From Blastocystis sp. Blastoise (lineage: Eukaryota > Sar > Bigyra > Opalinata > Blastocystidae): a stretch of DNA of 64,000 nt. This document shows positions 31,401 to 47,121 of this stretch, piece by piece (within the stretch, counting starts at the first letter, position 1; every line of letters begins with the position of its first letter). The notes beneath the pieces were generated by a model. That model was not told the origin of the DNA and did no database searches. It saw only the letters and a program-made list of their open reading frames with translations. The stretch spans positions 1,026,001 through 1,090,000 of the forward strand of contig JBBPEB010000004.1 in assembly GCA_039096225.1 (NCBI GenBank), written 5' to 3'. Position numbers and translations under genes: made by a program.

Positions 31401-33380
31401 TCCTTGTGATGATCCTATTCATTATTTTGGAAATCTTCTTCGAACATGTAGAGAAGATCTTCTTGTTCCTATTTGGGGAGTTATCGTGAATAACTGTACA
31501 TTAAATATTCCTCAACTTATATATTCTTCAACATTCTTTGGAACATTAGATGAAGTATATTACCTAGAACCAGTAATATATTCTGGACTTTATGACCATA
31601 TTACTTTCATTCCTCCACTTCCTTCTTCTTTTTCCTTTAATAACGATACAAGAGTAATTACACTTTCTTCTTCTTCTTTTTTAGGACAAGTATATCTTAT
31701 TAATATCAGTAATACTTATGGATATAGTCTTTCAACTATTCGTGTTTCTATTTATTATCATATCGATAGTTCTTATTGTAGTGACAACGATGGATTCCCT
31801 TATATGCGTCAAGAACAAACTCTTTCGATTCCTTGTGAAGATCCAATACATTATAAAGGACAACGAACAAAAACTTGTTTTGTCTATGGTAACATCAATT
31901 CAAATATTACTTCTACATGTAATCCAAAAGATCCACAAATACATTATCCAAGATCTTTATATGGTTATATAAATCAGAATATTGATATTCTTACTCCTTT
32001 TATTATCTCTTTTCCTCCTCATATACTTAGTATATCTCCTTCTCTTCCTACAACACTTCATTTCGATACAACTAAGGGTATATTATCAGGATATACAACA
32101 ACTACTATATTAGATACATATACTATTTCTATTACAGATACTATAGGTACTAGTTCTATATCTTTATATATTCATATCACAGAACCTTATTGTGAACAAG
32201 ACGATGAATGGCCAGAAACAATTGTTGGATATACAGTCTCTATTCCATGTGAAGATCCGATCAATTTCATTGGTGAACGATCACGTGCTTATATTTTGGA
32301 TAGATCTCCTATTTGGTCAGAGATTACAGTTTCTTGTGTTATATCTCCTCCTTCTCTTTCTTATCCTTCTTCTTCTTTATATACATATGTAGATAAACCA
32401 ATTCAACCATTTCAACCAACTACAACGGGTTTGAATTTATCTGATTATTCAATCAGTCCTTCTTTGACGAATGGTTTATCATTTAATAATAAAACAGGAA
32501 TAATCACAGGAACAGCATCGATTCGAGATAGTTCTTTATATAGTATATCCGTAAATAATTCAGCTGGTACTGGTCGAACAACATTATATATATCTATAAT
32601 AATGTTAACATGTAGTAAAGAAGATGAATGGATATATAGTTATGAAAATACAACAGTATACCTTTGGTGTGGCGATGGATATATAGGTACGAAACAGCGC
32701 ACGTGCATGAGATTCGAGAATGATACAACTTATTGGGGAACTATAGATACAGAGAATTGTGTAGATATATCACGTGAGAAACGTAATGATTTAACTTACA
32801 TCAATATACCTTTTCGAGTATGTTTATTCTATATATAATATATATATAACTATTTTTTATTTTAATATATAATAATATAAATATTTTATAGATTATGGGA
32901 ATATCTTTAGCTTCATTTTCTATACCCCTAGTTTATGAACAGTTTCGACTATCGATATATAACACAGTACAATCCTGGATACTGAATACAGAAAATGTTG
33001 TTATTTCTAGTATATATGAAGTAACTACAGAAAGTGTATTTAGTGGAGGAATAACAGATATAGTTATAAGGATATATTGTGATTCAGCAACAGCTTCAGA
33101 AGTAGTATCAAATCTATTAGACGTTTATGAGTTGAATCACGATTTCTTTAAGGAGTCGATGGTTTCTAGTTCAAGTGAAGTACTTAAAGAAATCGAATCT
33201 ATAGATATAATTGTAGACGAAGTTAAAATATATAATGGCGATGTAGCAATGATATATATAATAATAATAATATTTATAATTATAGTTACAGTAGCAATTA
33301 TAATGTATGTAGGATACAAATTATATACAAAGAAGTTTCGTATAGCCAAGAAACCAAAGGTAGCCGTGATTAAAGAATAG
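25411..33380 (+). CDS. Large type I surface protein with discoidin-like, putative-Ig and sushi-like modules, 2,415 aa, 10 exons
   Basis: Exons 25411-25474, 25529-25742, 25834-26412, 26493-26546, 26594-26727, 26775-26943, 27108-27322, 27422-27754, 27821-32817 and 32892-33380 join in frame to 2,416 codons. An N-terminal signal peptide (SFLFLLILCFNQINA) and one membrane helix near residues 2373-2396, followed by a short basic tail, give type I topology. A serine-rich tract (about 60 residues) lies near 185-243. Galactose-binding/discoidin-like regions recur; the clearest is at about 1454-1608 (NIYTSVY, SWILEGSLDSNTWILLD, GLQLSEWTL). From about 1640 to 2260, sushi-like cysteine modules (SIPCEDPIHYKGQR) alternate with He_PIG-type putative Ig repeats (GLHLNPNTGIITGIP, GLSFNNKTGIITGTA). 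N-glycosylation sequons are frequent. An adhesion or glycan-binding role at the cell surface is inferred from the architecture. I do not recognise an orthologue. Confidence 0.85.
26110..26280 (+). repeat. (TTC)n serine-coding imperfect microsatellite
   Basis: TTC/TCT array with TTT, CTC and GCT interruptions inside exon 3 of the surface-protein gene. In the coding frame it reads TCT/TCC and gives poly-serine with F, P, A and Y. The phenylalanine frame over the same bases is a shadow. Confidence 0.9.
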
Positions 33381-36560
<3,180 letters not shown>

Positions 36561-36599
36561 GGTATTTTTTTAGATTCATTTTTAATTCATTTAGGTTTT

Positions 36600-37610
36600 T
36601 GGTTACTCTTGTCTACCTTCTTTCAAACAACAACTCAAGCACTGTTGAAGGTATATAAATATATTATATATATTTTTATTTTTTTGCATTAGTACTTTTC
36701 AATTTTTCTCTTTTCGTATATAAATATTATTTTTATTATTGTTTATTCTTATTCATTTTATGCTTCTTATTTTATATATTATTTAGAGTATTAATTTTTT
36801 TGTCTCAATTTATGAATCCAGTTGATCGTTATATTCTTTTAAAGAAAAATATAGGTTTATATATTATTATTATTATTTATAACAATAATTATTATTATCT
36901 CTAGCCATTAAATGAATGTATAAAAAATGTATAAGAATCAGTGAATCATAATTATATAAGAAGAGGTTAGAAGAAGCTATGAAAAAGATTGAAGTGAACA
37001 TACAACATAATGATTTAAAGAGTAAAGAAAGGGAATTAACTCAACAATTGAATTGTAATTATCCTACGATTATTTAACTATATAATAGTTATAATGTTCT
37101 TTCTATTATTATATCTGATACTGTATATTATTATTCTATTATATATTTACTATATTATATTGAATTCTGTATTCTATTTTATGTAATGATTTTGTTTTAT
37201 TATTCTATATTATCAACTTATAAGTAGCCATTTATTATTGATTCATATTTGTTTTCTTTATAATAATAATAAAAGAATAAGAATGACTATATATATATAG
37301 GCACCTTTTTATTATTGGTACCTTATGTTTGTGCTATTATGAACATTATTACTGCAAATAATCATGAATATGCTAAGAAGCAATGTGTTCTTGAAAGAAA
37401 AATTGTAAAAGAATCATTAGTGAATGAAACATTATTTATTTGTATAAAAGTTCATCATCCTCTTAAATATGTATATATATATATATATAATTATTATTAT
37501 TATAGAGAAGAACTTGATTATTTATATTTTTATTTTATTTTATTCTTATTATTATGTTATATATATATATATTTTTTTTATTTATTTATTTATTATTTTA
37601 TATAAAGATA
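36600..37610 (+). pseudogene. Possible exon relics of an unidentified gene
   Basis: Several short stretches read like protein and are spaced by GT-AG-like AT-rich gaps. They include FLSQFMNPVDRYILLKKN (about 36,797-36,850), a charged helix EEAMKKIEVNIQHNDLKSKE (about 36,975-37,075) ending at a stop, and ANNHEYAKKQCVLERKIVKE from about 37,350. I could not join them into one frame from a start to a stop. The sequence may be a small gene with unusual introns or a decayed gene. No family is recognised. Confidence 0.3.
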
Positions 37611-40258
37611 GAGAACAGATAATTCTTTATAATGTCAAAATTTCTATTTTAGAGATTAAAAAAAGGTATATAAATATTTATTACCTAATTATTCATATAA
37701 TAGTTTGTTTGATAATTATTTAATGTTGAAAATTTTAGCATTTATATACTATGAGATATATTTTATAGTATTTCTTCTTGTACTTCTTGATTAGAAAATA
37801 TCATATAAAACTAGAATTACTAATCAGAATATATATTTTTGTATGTTTATGTCACTACATTTTATGTAGACTATTTGAAAGCTAAATTAATTTCTTTGAA
37901 GCTTCTAATTGTAATATAATTCTTTTCAACGAACTTATTGGATAAATATATATTACATATTAAGATTTGAATTAATGTATTACCATGTTCATTGTTATAT
38001 ATATTTTGGTTACTTTTATTCCTGTATTACTACTACCTCTTTTTCCATTAGACAAATCTATATTTGGAATTAATTTATCTTCTTCTGACATTTTTTTTGT
38101 CTCCTATATTCTATTCATATATCTATCTTCATATTCTTATATTCTTTTTAAATAAATAAAAGAATTGAATTACTATAAAATTCAATTATACTCTTCCTTT
38201 GTTTAGAATTATCAATATATATTTTGAATTTTTTCTTCATCTACTCATAATCCTTTAATTTTTATATACTCATTTAAGTGCTTCTATAAATATATATACT
38301 GATTCTATTTAGTAAGAGTAGCCTTTCTACATTGATAACTCAATTCTACCTTCTAAACTATTTACTTGTTACTATACATTTATCTTTCTGAAAAAAGAAA
38401 TATTATTTCTAAGAATTTAAAATCAGCATTTATGTCTCTTATTCTTTTTCTATTTATACGTTAGAAAACACATATTTTCATTTCAGTCTTTATATAAATA
38501 TTTATTCATAATTAATATTTGATTTACAGAATTAGTCTATTATAATGTAAATATATTTTTGCTACTATTTTTATTTTCTTAAATATCTCAATAATATTCA
38601 AGATGTCTATCCTAGATTCAAAATATATCCATTTTATTGTTATAATACTTCTTATGCTATTAGTCTTTCCGTTATTATAATGAATCCTACTGAACATTAT
38701 CATAAAGATCTACATATACTTATTTATATTTTATATATAATGAAATAGATATTATCGAACTTATTAATAATTCTATTATACTAATTTTTATGTAAAAAAA
38801 ATACTAGGCTCATATTATTCATTTATTAATAGGAGTGCTTTAAAGCTACTTATCTTCCAAATATTGAGTTATATAATAATAATATTGCTATTAATGATAT
38901 TTATTCAAAAATTACTTTTGCTCTATTCCTGTATTTAGAATTAAATGTTATGAACTAAAATTTCATTATAATACTCTTACTATTCCTATTATATTAATTA
39001 TGAAATAGAAATGATAATAGCTATAATGCAAATATTATATATATATACTATCTTTATTCCTCCTGTGACTACTACTCATATTCCTGATACTATTATACTT
39101 TTATCAAATTATGTTACATACAAATAATGGCTCAAAACTGAGTATTTTCTTGTTTTAATAGTACTACTGATATTCATACTCCTTCTATATTATAGAATGT
39201 TACAATTACTCATATTAATGTATACTTATTATGTCTATGTTCATATTTTTTTAATGATATTGGTCATGATCACTCCAGGATATTATAAACATTTCATATT
39301 ATTATTATTTTCCATTATTATTACTTTATGTCATTATTATAACCATATAAGTATCCTAGTTTTTATTCTACTGTTGTGGTGAATCTTGATTACATGAATC
39401 TTCATATTTCTATTATCTAACTATTGTTTATCCCCTGAGAGTATTGAATCAACTAATAACGATTCACAAAAAAATAATGATATCAAAATTCTATTAATTT
39501 TATTAATTATCATATTATTATGTTCATCAATATAATTTCTTCCTTACCTAAACTTTTTATTATTTATATTTCCCTTACATCTGAGTCAATGTAACATATA
39601 TTCGAATTACAAATGTTACTACAAAATGGAGTATTCCATATTATTTAAAAGTTAATATATATATAGATTATTAAAAACACATCCTTATATTTTTAATTAA
39701 TGTAACCTAACAAAATTATACATATTTCTTCTTATTCATGTAATTATACATTTTCTACCAATAATACTACTAGTAATAATGATAGTGATCCTCATTTTAT
39801 TCATATTATTACTACATGTTTCCATTAATTACTATAATTATACTGTTTATAGTTTTCTTAATATTCTTACTATCATGTAATTATTTATACTTTAATTTGT
39901 ACATCACCATATATTGATTTCATTGATTAATGAAATTATCATATAATTTTAATACTATATGTAAATAATGATTCTATTTTTATAAATTCGAGAAACACTT
40001 ATATTATATTACATATGTATCACCTAATAATTATATTAATAATTATATTATGTTGTATTAAAATGATAAATCTCATGCTATTAATATATTGTTAAGCAAC
40101 TTAATTCCATTTTACTACAATTTATTCTCATTCGATTACTTTTATTTCCAAATGCTAATTATTATCTTCTTAAGTAATTCCTTTTTCTGCTTAAAACTCC
40201 TTATAATAAGTCTCTTTTATTATCTTCTTCTATTCTTATTGTTAAATAAGACTTTGAT

Positions 40259-40296
<38 letters not shown>

Positions 40297-42386
40297 CTCT
40301 TGTTGATCATGATATTATTAAGTTTTATTGATTACTTTTTTTTCGGAAAGTAGTTAACTTATAAGAAATATTCTATTTTGAATTTGATAAATGTAAGAAT
40401 TTTTAATAAGAATTATTTAATTATTTTTAATTGAATATAAAATTGAAAACTAAATATGTTCAAGGAGAATATAAAGCATTCTTCGGCACAATCATTTATA
40501 AAAGAAGACAATTCCTTTATGTTTGAAGTTTTATATAATCTCTTTCATGGAATCATTATTAAAAAGTTTCTTTGTTTTCTAATTAGTTTTCATATCTTTA
40601 AATATCTATATATATATATATTTATAATGATTCTATTAATTACTATATGTGAGGATTATTTCATACATTTAACTATGATTATAATTTATTTCTTTTTGAA
40701 TATATAAATCAAAAATGGCATATGTTCTATTTCTTTCTATTTTTATTCTTAATTTCAAATGAATTATATTATAAGAAAACAGTCATTAATCTTATCAATA
40801 AAATTAATCATTTTTTTATATATAGAAAATGTTAAACTATATCATTATCTGATTGAAATGAATAGATAATAATAATAATAATAATTGTTGTTAAAGATAC
40901 TGTTTAAAACGATATGATTCTCACACATTGAATATGGAAATTAGAAATTATATTTTGTAATAACAAATAGTATATAGAAGATATCATTTTCAACTTACTT
41001 AATATTTTTCATTTTGAACACATTACTTTATTTTAATTATAATAAAATTGTTTCATAATTCGAAATATATATCATATATTATTAGTATTTATCAGAATAT
41101 ATTATGTAATCTCTTCTCGAATTCTATTATATAAAGATCTATTTTTGATACTGTTATCAATTTAGCGAAGTGAAAATAATTATTTAACCTATCATACTAT
41201 TTCTTAGTATTATTTATCATAACTGGTATTACTAGGTGCACTTTATTCTGAATATAAATTAATTTATTTGAAAGAAAATACTTTGCATTATTGAAACACT
41301 TCTTGATTATTTATAACTAATATATTTCTTTTCTTTTATTTGACCTTGAATTTAAATCTCAATCTTCTATTTATAATTGAATTATCAAGTTTCTAATTAT
41401 GTAGTTAGTAATCAGAAATGGATATTCTTTCTATTTAGTTCTTCTTCTTTTTAGTGGTTTTATATAACATTAATTTTTGTTTTAATTATTTAAATTTCTT
41501 TTTAGTATTCAATAAAGAATCAGAATTCTTATGTCATATTATTAAATTGACTAATGATACTTATACTTAATACAGATATTTCGTATTATTATTTGGTTTA
41601 TCATATCATCAGCCATTAATGTTCTACTTCATAGGAAATTTCTTTATTATTTAATACTATTCTGATTTATTTTTCTTTTGTAAAGAATAACGTTAATTAT
41701 TTATGATTAAAATTAATAGAATTTAATTATACTATACTTCCTATTATACTACTGTGACTCTTTATTTTTACAGTTATGATTACTTATAAAAACAATTTGA
41801 TCATTAATTATACATTCTCCATATTTATTATGTTCTGTTATGATCTTATTTATAGATAAAAAAAAGAAATGTATATCTTTTTCCTATTATTAGTTATATA
41901 TATTATGCTTTTATTTTAATTCAATTTTTCGTTGAAATCTTATTCGAATCAATATGAATTATTTCTTTTAAGCCTTAAAGATAAAGATTTTTTGCAAATA
42001 TCTTTAAATAAAAATATCTATAGTATATATTATTAAAATGAGAAATATCAATGTTTATCTATACATAAATCTTCATTGATTCATATTACTATGATTATTG
42101 CATGTTATTGAATAGTTTGATATTATTACTATCAAACTAATTAGAATAGTTGAATTAAATAAAATGGATACCAATTATCTAATTAAAAATAATATATTAT
42201 GAAGAATATTGTATTTTAAAGTGTCTTAAAATGTCATTTATATATAACTTTAACTTCATACATATTTTAAAATATAATTAAAAGATTATTATGAATATTA
42301 TCTCCTAATGATAAACCATGATCTTTGTATCAAATCTTTTAGGATGTTATTTATATAAACAATATGGAAATATATGAAAGATGATA
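37611..42386. other. Low-complexity AT-rich desert
   Basis: Nearly 4.8 kb without a supportable gene. Short frames of 60-83 codons occur (39,197, 40,089, 40,456), but they are dominated by I, L, Y, F and N, as random AT-rich DNA gives. Around 38,980-39,130 some phrases resemble S/T-rich coding sequence, but stops are frequent. I see no RNA gene. Confidence 0.55.
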
Positions 42387-42489
42387 ATATATATAAAAAA
42401 TAAATAAGATAAATAAAAATATATGTATACCGTTATATCTTAATATACTAAATAATATATATAAAAAATAAATAAGATAAATAAATATA
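42387..42489. repeat. Short tandem duplication (about 66-bp period) at insertion site of repeat copy 1
   Basis: A segment ending TAAATAAGATAAATAAA occurs at about 42,388-42,417 and again at about 42,454-42,485. Between the two lies a 34-bp segment containing GTATACCGTTATATCTTAA. A close copy of that second segment (GTATACCATTGTATCTTAA) lies just beyond the far end of the 4.5-kb repeat, at about 46,954-46,989. Confidence 0.8.
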
Positions 42490-42902
42490 TACAAGCGTTT
42501 CACGACTGGCTACGCCAGCCTACGCTTGAGTTTTGATAGTTGTCATCTCTTAATTGTTATATTTTATGTTGGTTTTTTTTTAAATATTATGTTTATTTTT
42601 ATGTTTTTGTTATTCATTTCTATTTTTTTATTTTTAGGATGAAGACTATTTCATATTTTATAAATTATTATTTCAATTGTTTTAGTTGTTATCTTCTATT
42701 GTTTAGTTATTAGTTTAGTATATTCTAAATAATTCAATTCATACTTTATTGATAATTCCTATTTAACATTTTATATTACATTTTTTTGAGTATTATTTCC
42801 TTTTTTATTTAGTATCATTTTAGCTATTTTTATTATTGATTATATATATTTATTGTTTATTAATAATAATTGATTAGCTCTTGTGTTTTATTTTTGATCT
42901 TA

Positions 42903-43434
42903 TTCATATTTCTATTTCTATTTCTATTTCTATTTCTATTTCTATTTCTATTTCTATTTCTATTTCTATTTAGATTTCTATTTCTATTTAGATTTCTATT
43001 TCTATTTAGATTTCTATTTAGATTTCTATTTCTATTTCTATTTCTATTTCTATTTCTATTTCTATTTCTATTTCTATTTCTATTTCTATTTCTATTTCTA
43101 TTTCTATTTCTATTTCTATTTCTATTTCTATTTCTATTTCTATTTCTATTTCTATTTCTATTTCTATTTCTATTTCTATTTCTATTTCTATTTCTATTTC
43201 TATTTCTATTTCTATTTCTATTTCTATTTCTATTTCTATTTCTATTTCTATTTTTATTTTTATTTCTATTTCTATTTCTATTTCTATTTCTATTTCTATT
43301 TCTATTTCTATTTAGATTTCTATTTCTATTTCTATTTCTATTTCTATTTCTATTTCTATTTCTATTTAGATTTCTATTTAGATTTCTATTTCTATTTCTA
43401 TTTCTATTTCTATTTAGATTTCTATTTAGATTTA
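42903..43434. repeat. (TATTTC)n hexamer array in copy 1
   Basis: About 88 units with occasional TTTAGA variant units at both ends. The matching array in copy 2 is only about 18 units long, which accounts for almost all of the length difference between the two element copies. Confidence 0.95.
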
Positions 43435-44359
43435 AATTTATATTTTAGTTTTCTATATTAATTCACTTTTCTTTGTTAATTTATTTATAACTGTTTTTGT
43501 AATTATAAATTCATTTAGTTTTATAAATATTTTATACTTTAAACAATATTATTATGATTATAAAATATTTTTTCTTTTAAAACTTATTATTATCAGTTAT
43601 TTCTTATCTTTAAGAATTTATTTTTTATTTTTAATTATTCTATATAATTATTATTATGAGAAAGAACTTACTCTTTTGTCTAAAAAATATTATTTATTCT
43701 TTTATAAATTTTCTCATATATTATTTTATTCCATTTTAAATTATTATCATTTTTATCTCTATTTGATTTTTTATATTCTATCATTTCTTTTTATATATAC
43801 TATTATATATATATATTTAATATTTTATTATACCCCTTTTCTTATTAATAAATGTTTAATTATATGTAATAGTTACTATATTTTAATACTATCAGATTCA
43901 AATGTTTATAATATTATTATTTTTTATTACTCCTATTTCAATTTGGATTTAAAAAAATATATATATATTTTTAATAATTAAAATATATATATTATTCTAT
44001 ATAATCGATAATAACTCATAGAGTTCTTTCTAAATATTTATCATATATAGAATTTCTTTTATAAAAGAAAAAAAGAATTATTTTTAAAAATTATCTATTC
44101 ATTTTTTATAATGTTTTCAAAATCATTTCATTAAATGAAACGAAAAACTAAATATAAACCAAAAATTACATTCTATATCATAAATAGATTTAGTACTTTA
44201 AAAACTGTAACTATCATACATAAAATATAGTTTATAAAACAAATGAGTTATTTTAAAAAAACTCTAAAAGACTTTAACGTTTTGAAATACACATATCCAC
44301 TTTTATTTTAACTAATTTTATGCTAATATACATATATATTTAATTTATTATTTTAATTT

Positions 44360-44890
44360 ATAAAAAGTAACTTGAATTTCATTTGTTTAAAGTCACAATT
44401 ACAAAAAAAAATGAGTTCTTTTGAAAGATAAAAAACATTCTTTAAGCTATAATATTTTTGTATTTAGTGACAAAAAAACGTATTATACTGTTTTAGAAAC
44501 AATTAAAATCTTTTTACCCATTCTAACATTCCTATCAAACAGTCAACTACATTTAATTAAACTAATTTTTAATATTTTATATTCTATAATAAGTCTATTT
44601 ATTATTTTTATAAAAAGTGACTTGAATCTCTTGACTTAACTATTGTAATTCTAAAGAATCAAATTTTTAAACAACTTAAAATGTTTATTTATTGTAGATT
44701 TTAATATAAAATACTCCAAAAACACTCAATACTTTCTTATTCTAACCATTTTTTTAAAATAGACTCATTTTAACATTTTGGTCAAACACACAACCACCTT
44801 TATTTCAAACAATTCTTTTATTATTATAAACATTAAACACTCTAATACTCATTTTTACAAAAAGTGACTTGAATCTCTTCACTTAAGACA
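44360..44890. repeat. Degenerate ~248-bp tandem modules within copy 1
   Basis: The phrase AAAAGTGACTTGAATCTCTT recurs (with changes) near 44,364, 44,613 and 44,860, with similar sequence before each. This gives three diverged tandem modules with period about 248 bp. The same arrangement is present in copy 2. Confidence 0.7.
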
Positions 44891-45189
44891 GTCAAACAGA
44901 CAATTCAAAATTATTTTACCCTTTAAACTCATTATAAAGTGATAATATTTATAGAATTGTCCTAATATATGGTTTAGGACATATTGAACTACTTTTTATA
45001 AAATTATGAGCCAACATGTTGCATATATATATTCACTCGTCAACTCCACTTTTGACCATTTTTTTGAGATATGCAATACATATAATGTCTAGTTTTCAAA
45101 TATGTAAAAATTAATTGTCAAATATGAATTTGATTTGTCAACTTTCAGAAAATTTTTAGAAAAACGATTTTTCAATTTTCAGTTTTTTA

Positions 45190-46715
45190 ACATGTTATAC
45201 TATTGACTCTACTGAACTCATTTTTTTATTAATTTCAAATATTAAAAATAATATAATTAATATATCTTATTCTATGTATTTATTTGTTAAAATTATATAA
45301 AATAATAAAATATTGACTGAGAAATTAATGTTATAAAGTATACCCTTTTTTCAAAAAATAATTTTTTTATGTTTTTCATATATAATTTTTTATCTCAAAA
45401 GTTATTATATATTTTGATAAGATTTTTATCAATATATAAACTATAGGTTGTCTAGTTTATATATAAGTTTTATTTATTTTTTAAAAATTAATATTGATGG
45501 AGAAATTGTCAAAATAAACTATAGTATCAAAAATGTTTTCTTTTTTTAAACGATTTATTTCACTAATTAAAGACAATTAAAAACTTATTTATTTATTTTA
45601 AGCTTATTTATGACATATACAACTCATAAAGACTCATAACTAACTTTTTAAAACAAACATTGTCTGTATCAGTTCAACATGTTGTCTTAACTTTTTCAAA
45701 TAAGTGATATATAGTATCCATGAGTGGTTCTAAACACATATTAAAACGTTTTAAGAGTTTATTGAGTTAACATTGTCTGGTGATCTGTTGTTAAAGTCTT
45801 TTAAAAACAAAATAAAATTGTAAAATATGTTTATTTTGGTATGTAGTTTTTAAATATAAAGTAAAATGTCAAATAAAATTGTTAATGATGAAAATATAAA
45901 CAAAAAACAAATGAAAACTTTTTAAGAAAATTTTTTGAAAGTCATTTTTTATTGAGTTCAACTATTGACTCTTGTCACCTGAGTTTTCAATTAATTAAAA
46001 AAATGAAAAATATGTATCTGCTATGACATGTCTAGTTTCTAAATATGTTTTAACTTTTTTATTTTATTAAGAATTGATTGAGAAATCACAATAACAAACT
46101 ATACCCTTTTTTGAAAATTTTCATTTTTATGTTTTTCATATAAATGAATGTTTCTCAGTCAATATTCAATATTTAGATAAAATAAAAAATATGTATCTGC
46201 AATAGCTTATCTTAATTATAATTATACTTTTATTTTTAAAAAATACCCAAAACTCAAGGAGAAAGACGAATAACAAACTATACTATCAAAACATCAAAAT
46301 TTCTATTATCAAATATTTTCTTATGAAAACTTTTTAAACAACTAAAAGACATATTTCTGACATGTATTGATTCAAAATCACTTGAATAAACTCAAATAAG
46401 TTTATAAAGAAGGAATGTGTTGGATATCAGTTTGTCTTTTGTTGTTATTTAAAGGAATTATTGTTGTTTCAGAGTAGTTGAGGTCAGTATCATTGCATAT
46501 AAAATGGTTTTAGAGTTTATAGTTAGTGATGTGTGTATTGATATGTTGTCAACTTCTAAATATAAACAAATTTACCCGTCAAAACTATTTATTAGACTAA
46601 CCCGTCAATAAAAGTCAATTTTATAAAAATAAATATAAAGAATGTGAGTAGATATAGAAAAAATAAGAAAACAATAAAAAATAAAAAACGAAAAATAAGT
46701 GTTTTTATAAAAATG
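45190..46715. repeat. Diverged ~760-bp tandem duplication within copy 1
   Basis: Matching landmarks lie about 753-762 bp apart: ACTATTGACTCT at 45,199 and 45,960; the GAGAAAT...TATACCCTTTTTT motif at about 45,324 and 46,077; GGAGAAA...AAACTATA at about 45,497 and 46,259. Also seen in copy 2. Confidence 0.7.
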
Positions 46716-46950
46716 AAAAATATTGGATAAAATAGAAATAATCCAATAATTTTGGTTAAAATTTTGTGCGAAAATGGTTTTTTGCGTTTTTTAGCCAGAA
46801 ATTTAGAGTTTTCGAAAAATTTCTTTAACAGTCATTTTCAGAATTGTGTTCCGGTTTTTATGATGTTATTTTTATTTTATAAAAGTTAATAACAAAGTCA
46901 ATAAATGTGAAAGTGTGTGAGACACCGTACGCTACATGAACTAAATTATA

Positions 46951-47121
46951 AATATATATGTATACCATTGTATCTTAATATATTAAATACTAATGAAAGA
47001 AGATAAGAATTAATAAGAATTAAATGAAATCCATCATTTTTAATATAAATTAATAAATAAAATTAAATAAATAAAATAATAATTATATATAGGAAAATGT
47101 ATTTTTAAGACCATAAAGATT
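46951..47121. other. Short spacer downstream of transposase stop
   Basis: AT-rich DNA between the right end of repeat copy 1 and the 3' end of the transposase gene. It starts with the 36-bp segment also found left of copy 1. Confidence 0.6.

Larger units (their letters stand above)
42490..46950. mobile_element. Dispersed non-coding repeat, copy 1 (about 4.46 kb)
   Basis: Direct repeat of 53,238-57,274 in the same orientation. It begins TACAAGCGTTTCACGACTGG and ends GCTACATGAACTAAATTA. The first 40 bp form a GC-rich imperfect hairpin: outer arms CAAGCGT/ACGCTTG, inner arms CTGGC/GCCAG. No protein-coding frame is found; the longest frame is the repeat array at 42,903-43,434. I see no terminal inverted repeats and no LTR-type TG...CA ends. 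It behaves like a non-autonomous mobile element of unknown class. Orientation of transcription, if any, is unknown. Confidence 0.8.

Noticed and set aside
39197-40707. Short hydrophobic frames that might be small membrane proteins
   Set aside because: Composition equals that of random AT-rich DNA, with no start context, no conserved pattern and no splice support.
42870-43448. 192-codon FLFLF frame
   Set aside because: Translation of the (TATTTC)n array inside a non-coding repeat; not a gene.
42490-46950. Helitron (hairpin near one end)
   Set aside because: On the minus strand the hairpin lies at the extreme 3' end, but the terminal bases are CTTGT rather than CTRR, and no 5' TC end or Rep/helicase gene is present. 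Left open only as an unclassified element.
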